DNA from: an uncultured Alphaproteobacteria bacterium
Lineage (GTDB): Bacteria; Pseudomonadota; Alphaproteobacteria; Methylaequorales; Methylaequoraceae
DNA length: 64,000 nt
Assembly (NCBI GenBank): GCA_902524895.1
Contig: CABZFH010000005.1
Location: 1 to 64,000, forward strand
Reading direction: 5' to 3'
Part shown: piece after piece, positions 1 through 8,801 of the stretch
How the letters are laid out: every line of letters starts with the position of its first letter
Position numbering within the stretch: the first letter of the stretch is position 1
The notes under the pieces: generated by a model
Seen by the model: only the letters and a program-made list of their open reading frames with translations
Told to the model about the DNA's origin: nothing
Database searches by the model: none
Translations under genes and position numbers: made by a program

Positions 1-445
1 CTTCTTGAGTTTGCACATCAGTCACTTTATCTTCTTTAGTATCAGATGCAGGTTGTTCATTTGATTTTTTTTCTTTATTTTCAGTTGGCTGAGATGCCTC
101 CTTATTTTTAATTTTCTCCTCTTTAGCTTTAATCTTTTCTAATGTTTTAGACTTAGGTTTATGCTTTTTTGTCTGTTCATGAATGACGGGCTTATCACCA
201 ATTCCTTGTAAGAACAAAAATTTTGCAACTCTGTCAGTTGGTTTTGCCCCAACTGAAAGCCAATATTTAGCTCTATCCTTATTTATTAAAACCCTTTGAT
301 CATCATCTTTTACCTTCATAGGATTATACGTACCTATTCTTTCAATAAATCTTCCATCTCTTGGGCTTCTCACATCTGCTACTACAATTCTATAGAAAGG
401 TCTTTTTTTTGACCCTCCTCTTGATAATCTTATTGCCACTGCCAT
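1..445 (-). CDS. rpsP: 30S ribosomal protein S16 (partial, C-terminus cut by window edge)
   Basis: Translating the minus strand from the ATG at 445 gives [20 protein letters not shown], the universally conserved S16 start, followed by [11 protein letters not shown] and a region ending near [17 protein letters not shown]16 binds 16S rRNA during 30S assembly. The S16 core (about 85 residues) is followed by a Lys/Glu/Gln-rich low-complexity tail of at least 60 residues that runs off the window; such extended tails are common in alphaproteobacteria. It lies 10 bp downstream of ffh and probably shares its transcript. The ORF track missed it because no stop codon is inside the window. Confidence 0.96.
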   Translation of the reverse strand, partial: MAVAIRLSRGGSKKRPFYRIVVADVRSPRDGRFIERIGTYNPMKVKDDDQRVLINKDRAKYWLSVGAKPTDRVAKFLFLQGIGDKPVIHEQTKKHKPKSKTLEKIKAKEEKIKNKEASQPTENKEKKSNEQPASDTKEDKVTDVQTQE

Positions 446-455
446 TTACTTTTCC

Positions 456-1820
456 TTATTTGTTGATTAAAGACCCTAAATTCTTAAATTGAGGGGAATT
501 CATTATTTGATCCATATTTTTGTTTTTTCCAAATTTTTTCATCATTTGACTCATTTTTTTAAACTGTTTAAGAAGTTTATTAACATCTTGAACCCTTGTT
601 CCGGATCCTTTTGCAATCCTAACTTTTCTTGATGCTTTAATAATATCTGGAAAAATTCTCTCTTTTTTTGTCATTGAATTTATCATAGCTTTTTGGATCT
701 CAACTATTTTACTATTCTCGATAGATTCATTTACGTTATTCTTTAGGTTAGATAAACCAGGAAGATATTTTAGCAAACTTTGAACACCTCCTAATTTTGA
801 TATTTGATCTAGTTGTTTTGAATAATCAATTAATGAAAACCGACCTTTTAGAATTTTTTTTTGGAGATTCTTTGCCTCCTCCTCGTCAATGTCTTCTGCA
901 GCTTTTTCAACTAGGGTAACTACATCTCCCATTCCAAGAATTCTACTAGCAATCCTATCAGGAAAAAATTCATCTAATTCTTCAACCTTTTCGCCAACTC
1001 CAATAAACTTTATAGGTTTTTGGGTAATAAACCTCATTGAGAGTGCTGCTCCCCCTCGAGCGTCTCCATCAAGACGAGATAAAATTATCCCAGTTACATT
1101 CAGTTTATCTGAAAAATGTTTAGCTACATTCGCTGCGTCTTGACCTGACATAGAGTCTACGACTAACAGGGTTTCTGAAATTGAAATTCTATTTGAAATA
1201 TCAATTAATTCATTCATCATTTTTGTATCAATATGATTTCTTCCAGCAGAATCTAGGATTAAAATATCATAATTTTCATTTTTGGCTTTTTGTTCGGCTC
1301 TCAATACAATCTGACTGGGTTTTTCACTCATTATAATTTCTAATGAATCGATGTTGTTTTTTTTTGCCAATGATTCTAGTTGTTCTCGAGCTGCTGGACG
1401 GTAAGTGTCCAAGGAAGCAACCAAAACAGATTTTTTAAATTTATTTTTGAGGCGATAAGCTAATTTTGCTGTTGTGGTGGTTTTTCCTGAACCTTGAAGT
1501 CCCGCCATTAAAATAACCAAAGGGGGCCTGTTATTAAAATTTATTTCGTGATTTTTTGAACCTAAAAATTCAATTAATTCATCATTAACAATTTTAACAA
1601 CCATCTGAGCTGGACTTACGCTCTTAATTACAGTTTGACCAATGGCTTTACTGCGAATTCTCTCTATAAAATCTCTTGTGGCTGTGAGAGCAACATCAGC
1701 TTCTAAAAAAGCAATTCTTATACTTCTAAGAGCTTCTTCAAGGTTTGATTCTGTAATGGTACCTTTCCCTTTAAGTACTTTAAAAGTTTCATTTATTTTT
1801 TCTGATAACGATTCAAACAT
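456..1820 (-). CDS. ffh: Signal recognition particle protein Ffh
   Basis: Ffh is the SRP GTPase that binds 4.5S RNA and signal sequences and delivers ribosomes to FtsY at the inner membrane. The 454-residue protein is full length: N domain (about 1-85), P-loop GLQGSGKTTTT near 107-117, DSAGR at 190-194 (DTAGR in most homologs), SRLDGDARGGAA near 248-259, and a methionine-rich M domain from about 325 to the end (for example KKMSQMMKKFGKNKNMDQIM). It is the first gene of the leftward unit with rpsP. Its receptor FtsY is encoded 2.2 kb away on the other strand. A strong hairpin sits in its leader (see 1831-1867). Confidence 0.98.
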   Translation of the reverse strand: MFESLSEKINETFKVLKGKGTITESNLEEALRSIRIAFLEADVALTATRDFIERIRSKAIGQTVIKSVSPAQMVVKIVNDELIEFLGSKNHEINFNNRPPLVILMAGLQGSGKTTTTAKLAYRLKNKFKKSVLVASLDTYRPAAREQLESLAKKNNIDSLEIIMSEKPSQIVLRAEQKAKNENYDILILDSAGRNHIDTKMMNELIDISNRISISETLLVVDSMSGQDAANVAKHFSDKLNVTGIILSRLDGDARGGAALSMRFITQKPIKFIGVGEKVEELDEFFPDRIASRILGMGDVVTLVEKAAEDIDEEEAKNLQKKILKGRFSLIDYSKQLDQISKLGGVQSLLKYLPGLSNLKNNVNESIENSKIVEIQKAMINSMTKKERIFPDIIKASRKVRIAKGSGTRVQDVNKLLKQFKKMSQMMKKFGKNKNMDQIMNSPQFKNLGSLINK

Positions 1821-1830
1821 AATATTTTAA

Positions 1831-1867
1831 ACAAGAAAAAGTCAGTGCACGAAACTCGTGGACTGAC
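1831..1867 (-). terminator. Terminator- or attenuator-like hairpin in the ffh leader
   Basis: Read on the minus strand, GTCAGTCCACGA-GTT-TCGTGCACTGAC forms a 12-position stem with a single C-C mismatch and a 3-nt loop, followed at once by TTTTTCTT. This is the form of an intrinsic terminator, but it lies about 20 nt upstream of the ffh ATG rather than after a gene. It could stop transcription antisense to dapF, attenuate ffh-rpsP, or be a protein-binding leader structure. On the plus strand there is no T tract after the stem, so a role for dapF is less likely. The structure is read by eye; its function is inference. Confidence 0.5.
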
Positions 1868-1937
1868 TGAATATTTATATTGAGTTTATAACAAAAAAAT
1901 ATTAAGTCTTAAAGATATTTATAAAGAAATTTGAAAC

Positions 1938-2765
1938 ATGGTTAATTTTTTAAAAATGCATGGTTTGGGAAATGATTTTGTAATAATTGATATGAGAACA
2001 AATATTTCAAAATTAGAGAATTCCTTAATAAAAAAAATCTCTGACAGAAAAAAAGGAATTGGGTGTGACCAGCTGATCTCAATTTACAGAAGCGATGATG
2101 GTATAAGTGATTGCAAAATTAAAATATTTAATTGTGATGGTACAGAAGCTGAAAGTTGTGGAAATGCAATTAGGTGCGTTGGAAGCGAGCTTTTAAAAGA
2201 ACTTGATAAAGACAATCTTCTAATAGAAACTAAAGCTGGACTTGTTGATGTCGAAAAACAATCTGATGGTTTGATTTCAGTTGATATGGGATTAGTAAAA
2301 TTTAACTGGGATCAAATTCCTCTAAGTCACCCTCAGGACACACAAGACTTGATGATAGAGACCAGGAAACTAAAAAAGGGTATAGCAGTAAACGTAGGGA
2401 ATCCTCATGTAATATTTTTTTGTAAAGATTTAGTCGAATCACAATTACTTGAAGATTGTAAAAAAGTAAGCAAAATGAAAATATTTCCTATGGGAGTAAA
2501 CATCAGCATGGTTAAAGTCGAAAATAAAAATAAGATTAACTTAATTACTTTCGAAAGAGGATGTGGTTTTACGCAAGCTTGCGGTACTGCTGCATGCGCA
2601 TCAGTTGTTGTTTGTAATAAAATGAATCTATGCGAAAAAAGAACTGATGTATCAATGAGAGGTGGAAAATTGACAATTGATTATTTGAGTGATGGACATG
2701 TTCTAATGACAGGACCAGTTTCAAAGATATTCGAAGGAAATTATAATGAGAGTGATTTAGAGTAA
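1938..2765 (+). CDS. dapF: Diaminopimelate epimerase
   Basis: DapF converts LL- to meso-diaminopimelate for lysine and peptidoglycan synthesis in the cytoplasm. The 275-residue protein starts MVNFLKMHGLGNDF, the family's standard opening, and has both catalytic cysteines in context: Cys74 in NCDGTEAESCGNA and Cys215 in ACGTAAC. Length is normal. It opens a rightward unit with mtaB (3 bp gap) and ftsY; this dapF-mtaB-ftsY order is known in alphaproteobacteria. Its promoter must lie in the 117-bp gap shared with ffh. Confidence 0.98.
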   Translation: MVNFLKMHGLGNDFVIIDMRTNISKLENSLIKKISDRKKGIGCDQLISIYRSDDGISDCKIKIFNCDGTEAESCGNAIRCVGSELLKELDKDNLLIETKAGLVDVEKQSDGLISVDMGLVKFNWDQIPLSHPQDTQDLMIETRKLKKGIAVNVGNPHVIFFCKDLVESQLLEDCKKVSKMKIFPMGVNISMVKVENKNKINLITFERGCGFTQACGTAACASVVVCNKMNLCEKRTDVSMRGGKLTIDYLSDGHVLMTGPVSKIFEGNYNESDLE

Positions 2766-2768
2766 AAA

Positions 2769-4028
2769 ATGAAAATGAATACAAAAATAATTAACTTAGG
2801 TTGTCGACTTAATGCATATGAGTCAGAAGTAATTAGAGATATTTTAGAAAAAAATAGTATAAACAATACTGTTGTTATTAACACCTGCGCAGTAACAAAT
2901 TTAGCGGTAAAGAAATCGAAACAAATTATAAAAAAAGTAAAAAAAGAAAGACCCAATGATAAAATCTTAGTTACCGGCTGTGCTTCTCAAATTGAAAAAC
3001 AAAAATTTATTAAAATGAAAGAAGTTGATAGAGTAATTGACAACAAACGTAAAACTGATGAAAATTCATACAAATACGATTCATTTTCTTTTGAATCAGA
3101 AATTAAAAATAAGTTAAAACATTTCCCTCATATTATTTCTAAACTGAAGAATAAAACAAGAGCTCTTCTCCAAATCCAACAAGGATGTGATCATAGGTGT
3201 ACTTTTTGTATAATTCCATTTGGACGGGGTGAATCCGTCAGTCTTCCGATAGGAGAAATAGTTGAAAGAGCCAATACTTACATAGAATCAGGTTATAAAG
3301 AAATTGTTATTACAGGAGTGGACATTACCTCATACGGTAATGATCTGCCAGGAAAACCTAAGTTAGGAGAAATAATTAAAAGATTGCTTGCTATTGTACC
3401 AAATCTTAAAAGATTGAGATTTTCTTCTATTGATCCAGCCGAGATGGATGAAGATCTGATCGATCTGATTAGTAACGATCCGAGATTATTGCCTCACATT
3501 CATTTATCCGTTCAATCAGGTGATAATATGATCTTAAAGCGAATGAAAAGAAGACATTCCAGAACAGATGTTATTGAAATTTGCCAGAAAATTAAAAAAA
3601 AAAGAGAATCAGTAACTTTTGGAGCAGATTTTATATCTGGTTTTCCTACAGAAAGTAGAGAAAATCATAAGAACACTCTTGACTTGATAAATAAATGTAA
3701 TTTTACGAATTTACATATTTTTCCATTTTCTCCAAAAAAAGGTACTCCTGCTTCAAGAATGCCACAAGTTGAAGAAAAAATTAAAATCATTAGAGCTAGT
3801 CAATTAAGAGAACTAGGGAAAAGTTTAAAATTAAAATACTTTGACTCAAAAGTTGGGAAAACTTCAAAAATACTGTTTGAAAGTAATCGACTAAGTTATT
3901 CAGACGATTTTTTAAAAGTATTTATTCCAGATATCAATAAATATAAAAATAACAAACTCAAAGGAAAGTTAGTAAAAGTAAAGTTTTATGATTACGATGA
4001 CGAAGCAATTTTAGCTAAATTAGTGTGA
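2769..4028 (+). CDS. mtaB: tRNA (N6-L-threonylcarbamoyladenosine(37)-C2)-methylthiotransferase MtaB
   Basis: A radical-SAM methylthiotransferase that converts t6A37 to ms2t6A in tRNAs. The N-terminal UPF0004 domain carries three cluster-binding cysteines (C12, C40 in NTCAVTN, C71), the radical-SAM motif is QGCDHRCTFCIIP (C140-x3-C144-x2-C147), and a TRAM-like region closes the 419-residue protein. The single-sulfur site set and the MKxxxxxLGCRLNAYES start fit MtaB better than MiaB or RimO. It sits between dapF and ftsY, overlapping the ftsY start. Confidence 0.92.
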   Translation: MKMNTKIINLGCRLNAYESEVIRDILEKNSINNTVVINTCAVTNLAVKKSKQIIKKVKKERPNDKILVTGCASQIEKQKFIKMKEVDRVIDNKRKTDENSYKYDSFSFESEIKNKLKHFPHIISKLKNKTRALLQIQQGCDHRCTFCIIPFGRGESVSLPIGEIVERANTYIESGYKEIVITGVDITSYGNDLPGKPKLGEIIKRLLAIVPNLKRLRFSSIDPAEMDEDLIDLISNDPRLLPHIHLSVQSGDNMILKRMKRRHSRTDVIEICQKIKKKRESVTFGADFISGFPTESRENHKNTLDLINKCNFTNLHIFPFSPKKGTPASRMPQVEEKIKIIRASQLRELGKSLKLKYFDSKVGKTSKILFESNRLSYSDDFLKVFIPDINKYKNNKLKGKLVKVKFYDYDDEAILAKLV

Positions 4029-4951
4029 TGGTTGTAACTTGGATTAAAAATTTAAAAAAGAGTCTATCTAAATCTTCTTCAGTAATTGGAGAGGGAATAA
4101 AGAAAATTATAAAAAGTAGAAAAATTGACGATTCAACTTTAGAAGAACTCGAGAATCATTTAATTTCATCTGACATAGGAATAGTTTTTTCAGAAGAAAT
4201 TATAACAGAAATTAAAAACAAAAAATACCTAGACACTAGTGTTGAGGCAGTTAAAAAAATAATATTGAATTCAATAATTAAGGTTTTAAAACCTCTAGAA
4301 AAGGAAGTTTTGATAGGTAAAATCAACACACACCCTTTTATAATTTTAGTGGTTGGAGTTAATGGTGTTGGAAAAACTGCTACAGTCGGAAAATTAGCTT
4401 ATAAATTTTCATCTCAAGGTAAAAAAGTAGGTATTGTTGCAGCTGATACTTTCAGAGCTGCAGCGGTTGAACAATTAGAAATTTGGTCGAAAAGAACAAA
4501 TTCAACTTTTTTTTCCTCTAAAATTGAAAACGCTGATCCTGCTTCACTTTCTTATTCATCATACCTAAAAGCAAAAGAGCAAAAAATTGATATATTAATA
4601 ATTGATACCGCAGGAAGATTACACAACAAATCTAATTTAATGGATCAACTTACAAAAATAATTAGAGTTTTAAAAAAAATTAATGCAAGTGCCCCTGATG
4701 AAGTGATTTTAGTACTTGACGGAAACACAGGACAAAACTCAATAAAACAGGCTAGTGTTTTTAAAGAAATATGTGACATTAATAGTTTAATAATTTCAAA
4801 ATTAGATGGCACAGCTAAGGGCGGTGCAGTAATTCCAATAGGTAAAACTTTAAAAATACCTATTATCGGTTTAGGAGTGGGTGAGCAAAAAGAGGATTTA
4901 GTAAAATTTGAAGCTGATGAGTTTGCTAGGGCATTATTAGATATTAATTAG
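4028..4951 (+). CDS. ftsY: Signal recognition particle receptor FtsY
   Basis: SRP receptor GTPase, partner of Ffh at the inner membrane. The NG domain is clear: VGVNGVGKTATVGKLA near residue 110, DTFRAAAVEQL, DTAGRLHNKSNLM and SKLDGTAKGG. The acidic A domain of E. coli FtsY is absent, giving about 307 residues, as in other small genomes. I take the ATG at 4028, whose A overlaps the last base of the mtaB stop (TGATG); a GTG at 4025 in the same frame is the alternative. Its 3' end overlaps the convergent sugar dehydrogenase gene by 8 bp. Confidence 0.96.
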   Translation: MVVTWIKNLKKSLSKSSSVIGEGIKKIIKSRKIDDSTLEELENHLISSDIGIVFSEEIITEIKNKKYLDTSVEAVKKIILNSIIKVLKPLEKEVLIGKINTHPFIILVVGVNGVGKTATVGKLAYKFSSQGKKVGIVAADTFRAAAVEQLEIWSKRTNSTFFSSKIENADPASLSYSSYLKAKEQKIDILIIDTAGRLHNKSNLMDQLTKIIRVLKKINASAPDEVILVLDGNTGQNSIKQASVFKEICDINSLIISKLDGTAKGGAVIPIGKTLKIPIIGLGVGEQKEDLVKFEADEFARALLDIN

Positions 4952-6110
4952 CTTTTTCTATTCTCCATAAACTAGATTTGCTGTCATCTATTATAAAAAA
5001 TATTTCCCCTTTATGATTAATTTCTAAATCCCTTATTCTTCCAAATTTTTTATCAAGAATTAATTCTTTCCTTTGAATTTTATTATTTTTAATTTCAAGT
5101 CTTATAATATTTTCGATTTTTGTTGCAACTATCATTAAATCTCCTGACCATTCTTTAAAAACATCACCTTTGTAAAATAAAAAATTACCAACTCCAATCG
5201 ATGGAACCCATGTGATAAAAAGCTTGTCATATTTTTTTTTAAAAGGTCTATTACCAATTTTTTTGCCTGAGTATTCTTTCCCTCCCCAAGCAATATTTTT
5301 CCAACCTAAGTTACCTCCAAATTTTACAGTTGCAATATTGTCACCGCCCATCGGACCATGTTGTGAAAAGTAAATATTTCCGTCGTGAGGAGATTTAGAA
5401 ATACCTTGAGGATTTCTTAAACCTATTTGAAAAATCTCTGGGAGCCAATTAGGATAACCTGCGTATTTGGGGTTATCTTCTGGTATTGCTCCATCAATTT
5501 TTATTCTTATAATACTTCCTGGATGTTTGGTTGGGTCTTGGGCGATCATTCCCTGATCTCTCTCGCCAATACCCGCATACAAAAAATTATCTTCAATTAT
5601 TATTCTAGAGCCCCAATGTTTATTATTATTAAATTTAGAATTAGATATAAAGAGAATTTCAAAGTTCTTGATTTCATTATCTACTAATTTTCCGCGACCA
5701 ATGGCAGTACTTCCAGATTTTACTTTTTGGGTGGGGGTAGTATTTGAGTGTAAGTGACTGTAAGAAATGTAGACGTAACCATTATGATATAAAATATCAA
5801 GCAAGCCTCCTTGTCCAAAGATCATTCTACTATTAAAATATTTTAAGCTATTTATATTATGTTTAACTAAAGTTTTTTTACCATTACTTGTATTAACTTT
5901 GAATATTTTGCCATTTTTCTCAGTAATTAAAATATTATTTTTATTTATAAATGTCATTCCCCAGGGATAATTAAAACCTTCGGAAACGCTAGAAACCTTT
6001 AATTTGGTTTTACTTTTTTTATATTTTTTGAAATCACTGTACAACTCTGTGGCTTCCATTATTTCTGAAAAGCACGCTAGAAAAATTAATAAAAATAAAT
6101 TAATCCACAT
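4944..6110 (-). CDS. PQQ-dependent sugar (aldose) dehydrogenase, GSDH/YliI family
   Basis: A six-bladed beta-propeller quinoprotein of the glucose/sorbosone dehydrogenase family (PF07995), which oxidises aldoses in the periplasm with pyrroloquinoline quinone. Seen in the 388-residue sequence: an N-terminal hydrophobic signal (WINLFLLIFLACF), PWGMTFI, GQGGLLDI, HWGSRII, a family-typical QIGLRNPQG and HGPMGGDNI. Export is predicted; a lipobox is not convincing. The gene overlaps the start-side partner (WaaL-like) by 11 bp and ftsY by 8 bp. Substrate is unknown. No PQQ biosynthesis gene is in the window. Confidence 0.85.
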   Translation of the reverse strand: MWINLFLLIFLACFSEIMEATELYSDFKKYKKSKTKLKVSSVSEGFNYPWGMTFINKNNILITEKNGKIFKVNTSNGKKTLVKHNINSLKYFNSRMIFGQGGLLDILYHNGYVYISYSHLHSNTTPTQKVKSGSTAIGRGKLVDNEIKNFEILFISNSKFNNNKHWGSRIIIEDNFLYAGIGERDQGMIAQDPTKHPGSIIRIKIDGAIPEDNPKYAGYPNWLPEIFQIGLRNPQGISKSPHDGNIYFSQHGPMGGDNIATVKFGGNLGWKNIAWGGKEYSGKKIGNRPFKKKYDKLFITWVPSIGVGNFLFYKGDVFKEWSGDLMIVATKIENIIRLEIKNNKIQRKELILDKKFGRIRDLEINHKGEIFFIIDDSKSSLWRIEKAN

Positions 6111-7314
6111 TTAATTTTCTCATCTGGTATTTTGATACACTATAAAGTAGAGTTAGAATTAAAAAATAACTTCCTTGCCACCAAGCAGCCCAAAATGAAA
6201 AATTTACCATTGATGCTGACCAAAAATATCCATTAAAAAAAATTATATAACTTTTACAATAAAAATTTAATTTTTTTACTAAAAAATAATTAGTAAAGAA
6301 AACTAATAACAAAAAGTTTAACAATCCAAATATTCCAGTTTCAAGTAATAATTCAAGAAAAAAATTGTGAGGATGACTTGGAATATAAGCCATATCGCCT
6401 GTAAGAGCATGACCAATTACATCTTGGCTATTATTTATAAAATTAGACGTGTCAGCCCCAACCCCAAAAAAAGGATTTTTTTTAAATTCTGAAAAGGAAA
6501 ACCCCCATATTATTTGACGATGTGCATCTAAGATATCAGTGGAAATTAAAAAATTTTCATTGTTTTTTATAACTTTTTCAACTTTATAGGATAAACTATT
6601 AAATAAGCTTATAATCGCTACAAAAGTGACTATAACAAAGGTAAGAGCTATTTTTTTCTTATTCCTGGAGTTGTTAATAAACCAAAAAATTGACAACCCA
6701 ATAAAACCTCCAATAATACCCAATAAAGCTGAATTACAATTACTCAAAAAGATTATTGGGAAGATTAGAATAAGCATAATAAAAGAAAGATAAGGTTTTT
6801 GATTTTTGGCTACACTTTCAAAAAATGGACATAAAAAAACTAATATAGTTAATAAATTAACAAACCCTTTATATTTTCGTATTTCATTGTTATCTAGAAA
6901 TACAGTCTTAAAATTTGAAATATTGTAAAAAAATACTAATGAAAATGAAAAAAAAATTGAAATTATGAGAAAGTTTAAAGTCAGTAATAATCTGTCATCT
7001 TTTTTTTTAAAGAATGAAAAAAAAAGATAGGAAACTAAAAAAAAAGAAAAAAAGTAAATCGTCACCAAAAATGATCGAAGAGGTAAAGTCGAAAGAATTG
7101 AGCTTATTGAAAAAGACAAAAGAGTTAAAGAAAAATATGGAATTATGGGATTTTGATTAATAAATTTAAAAATGGAAAAATTTTTCTTTTTTTCTTCAAT
7201 TAGTATGAATATCAGTGAAATTGCTATTGAAGCACCATATGCTAGTGGTGTGTGAAGTCTTAAAGAAAAACTGATTCCTATAAGAATGCACGATATTTTT
7301 GCAATAGTAGTCAT
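6100..7314 (-). CDS. O-antigen ligase family membrane protein (WaaL/Wzy_C)
   Basis: A 404-residue, strongly hydrophobic protein with about ten or more membrane segments. The region GVGADTSNFI ... IPSHPHNFFLELLLETGIFGLL matches the Wzy_C/O-antigen ligase signature (a periplasmic loop with HPHN then a Glu-rich helix). Members either ligate undecaprenyl-linked glycan to lipid A-core or polymerise glycans. It overlaps the downstream sugar dehydrogenase gene and appears cotranscribed. No other O-antigen genes are nearby, so ligase versus polymerase cannot be settled. Confidence 0.82.
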   Translation of the reverse strand: MTTIAKISCILIGISFSLRLHTPLAYGASIAISLIFILIEEKKKNFSIFKFINQNPIIPYFSLTLLSFSISSILSTLPLRSFLVTIYFFSFFLVSYLFFSFFKKKDDRLLLTLNFLIISIFFSFSLVFFYNISNFKTVFLDNNEIRKYKGFVNLLTILVFLCPFFESVAKNQKPYLSFIMLILIFPIIFLSNCNSALLGIIGGFIGLSIFWFINNSRNKKKIALTFVIVTFVAIISLFNSLSYKVEKVIKNNENFLISTDILDAHRQIIWGFSFSEFKKNPFFGVGADTSNFINNSQDVIGHALTGDMAYIPSHPHNFFLELLLETGIFGLLNFLLLVFFTNYFLVKKLNFYCKSYIIFFNGYFWSASMVNFSFWAAWWQGSYFLILTLLYSVSKYQMRKLNVD

Positions 7315-7387
7315 TATATATTTTAACTACTATAATTAATAAATAAATTTAAGATACAGAAAATTTTAAATGAGTTAATGTAAATTT

Positions 7388-7393
7388 AGGAGA
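7388..7393 (+). promoter_or_regulatory. Strong ribosome binding site of the maoC-like gene
   Basis: AGGAGA ends 8 nt before the ATG at 7402. It is one of the few clear Shine-Dalgarno sequences in this AT-rich window and fixes the start of the gene that opens a long rightward unit. Confidence 0.75.
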
Positions 7394-7401
7394 AAATTAT
7401 A

Positions 7402-7845
7402 ATGAATGTAGATTATTTCAAAAAATTACACGGGTATTTTCTAGAGGATATTTTTTTAGGACAAGAAGCTGACTTGATCTCTTTGGTAAAGGAAGAAGAT
7501 ATTAACACATTCTCGAGGGTTACAGGTGACACAAACCCAATTCATATAGATGACAAATTTGCAAAAAAATCAATTTTTAAAAAGAAAATTGCACATGGCT
7601 TTTTATCAGCTAGTTACATTTCAGCAGTTATTGGAACCAAGTTACCAGGACCAGGCTGTATTTATGTAAGACAATCTTTGCGATTTTTAGCTCCTGTTTT
7701 TCCTGGAGATGAAATTATTACTAAAGTAAAAGTAAAATCGATCACAATACCAAAAAAAAGAATTATATTGGAAACTTTTTGTAGTAATAGTAATAAAAAA
7801 GTTCTCGATGGAGAAGCAGAAATTTTGGTTAATTCAAAGAATTAA
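7402..7845 (+). CDS. MaoC-like (R)-specific enoyl-CoA hydratase
   Basis: A 147-residue single hot-dog-fold hydratase. The hydratase-2 motif is intact: GDTNPIHIDD with Asp43 and His48, then KIAHGFLSASYISAVIGTKLPGPG. PhaJ-type members hydrate trans-2-enoyl-CoA to (R)-3-hydroxyacyl-CoA; others act in side pathways of acyl-CoA or C5 dicarboxylate metabolism. It is 2 bp upstream of ribF and likely cotranscribed with it. Precise substrate cannot be read from the sequence. Confidence 0.88.
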   Translation: MNVDYFKKLHGYFLEDIFLGQEADLISLVKEEDINTFSRVTGDTNPIHIDDKFAKKSIFKKKIAHGFLSASYISAVIGTKLPGPGCIYVRQSLRFLAPVFPGDEIITKVKVKSITIPKKRIILETFCSNSNKKVLDGEAEILVNSKN

Positions 7846-7847
7846 TA

Positions 7848-8801
7848 ATGGAGTTAATTAATTTAAATCAAATTCCTAAAAGCGCATTACACTCTATCGT
7901 TGCAATTGGTAATTTTGATGGAGTGCACTTAGGGCATAGAAAAGTTATAAATAAAGCTAAAAAAATCTCAAATGCTCAAAAAAAAAAATTATCAATTATT
8001 ACTTTTGAACCACACCCAAAGTGTTTCTTTAAAAAAGAATTCAAAAAATTTAGGATTACACCTTTTAGAAAAAAATTCGAAGAAATAAAAAATCTTGGTG
8101 TTAATTATTATTTTAATTTTAAATTTACACAAAATTTTTCTAAAATGTCTGCCGAAGAATTCATTGAAGACATTTTAATTAAAAAAATGAAAGTAAGTTA
8201 CTTAATAACTGGGTTTGATTTTGTTTTTGGTCACAAACAATCTGGCACTGTTGAACTTTTAAATAAATATTCAGTAAAACATAATAAATTTAACTTTATA
8301 TCTGTAAAAGAATTTAAAAAACAAAATGTTAGAAATGTCTCATCCTCTGAAATTAGAACTTTTCTCAAGGAAGGTGATCTAAAAAAAGCAAAACAAATTT
8401 TAGGAAGAGATTGGTCAATAATCTCAAGAGTTATGAGAGGAAAGGGTATCGGCAAGGATCTTGGATTTCCAACCGCAAATCTATTCATAAACAACTATTG
8501 CGAATTAAAATATGGGGTGTATGCTGTTGAGATCAATTTAAAAAATAATTTAAATAACTGTTTTTTTGGTATTGCAAATTATGGTATCAAACCAACATTT
8601 TCAAAATCTGAACCTGTATTAGAGATTCATTTTTTTGATTTTGATAAAAATATTTATTCAGAATTAATTGAAGTAACGTTTAAATTCTTTATAAGGGAAG
8701 AAAGAAAATTTGAGAATATTGAACAGTTAAAATCTCAAATAAGTAAGGACATAATAAATTGTAAAAAATACTTTAATGAAAAATCTTTCACAAACAATTA
8801 A
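7848..8801 (+). CDS. ribF: Bifunctional riboflavin kinase / FAD synthetase
   Basis: Makes FMN from riboflavin and FAD from FMN. The N-terminal nucleotidyltransferase domain has AIGNFDGVHLGHRKVI (HxGH-type site) and the C-terminal flavokinase domain has GKGIGKDLGFPTANL. The 317-residue length is normal. The ribF-ileS-lspA order is widely conserved. Its end overlaps the ileS start by 26 bp. Confidence 0.97.
   Translation: MELINLNQIPKSALHSIVAIGNFDGVHLGHRKVINKAKKISNAQKKKLSIITFEPHPKCFFKKEFKKFRITPFRKKFEEIKNLGVNYYFNFKFTQNFSKMSAEEFIEDILIKKMKVSYLITGFDFVFGHKQSGTVELLNKYSVKHNKFNFISVKEFKKQNVRNVSSSEIRTFLKEGDLKKAKQILGRDWSIISRVMRGKGIGKDLGFPTANLFINNYCELKYGVYAVEINLKNNLNNCFFGIANYGIKPTFSKSEPVLEIHFFDFDKNIYSELIEVTFKFFIREERKFENIEQLKSQISKDIINCKKYFNEKSFTNN

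Noticed and set aside
889-1143. Plus-strand ORF opposite ffh
   Set aside because: Lies wholly within the conserved ffh G domain on the other strand, with no recognisable product.
1821-1937. Possible 4.5S/SRP RNA gene next to ffh
   Set aside because: The gap lacks the conserved GGAAGGAAGCAG-type SRP RNA core; only the hairpin described above is present.
7021-7200. Dense A/T runs in the WaaL-like gene, suspected of being frameshifts
   Set aside because: The frame runs unbroken through all of them and gives regular membrane helices.
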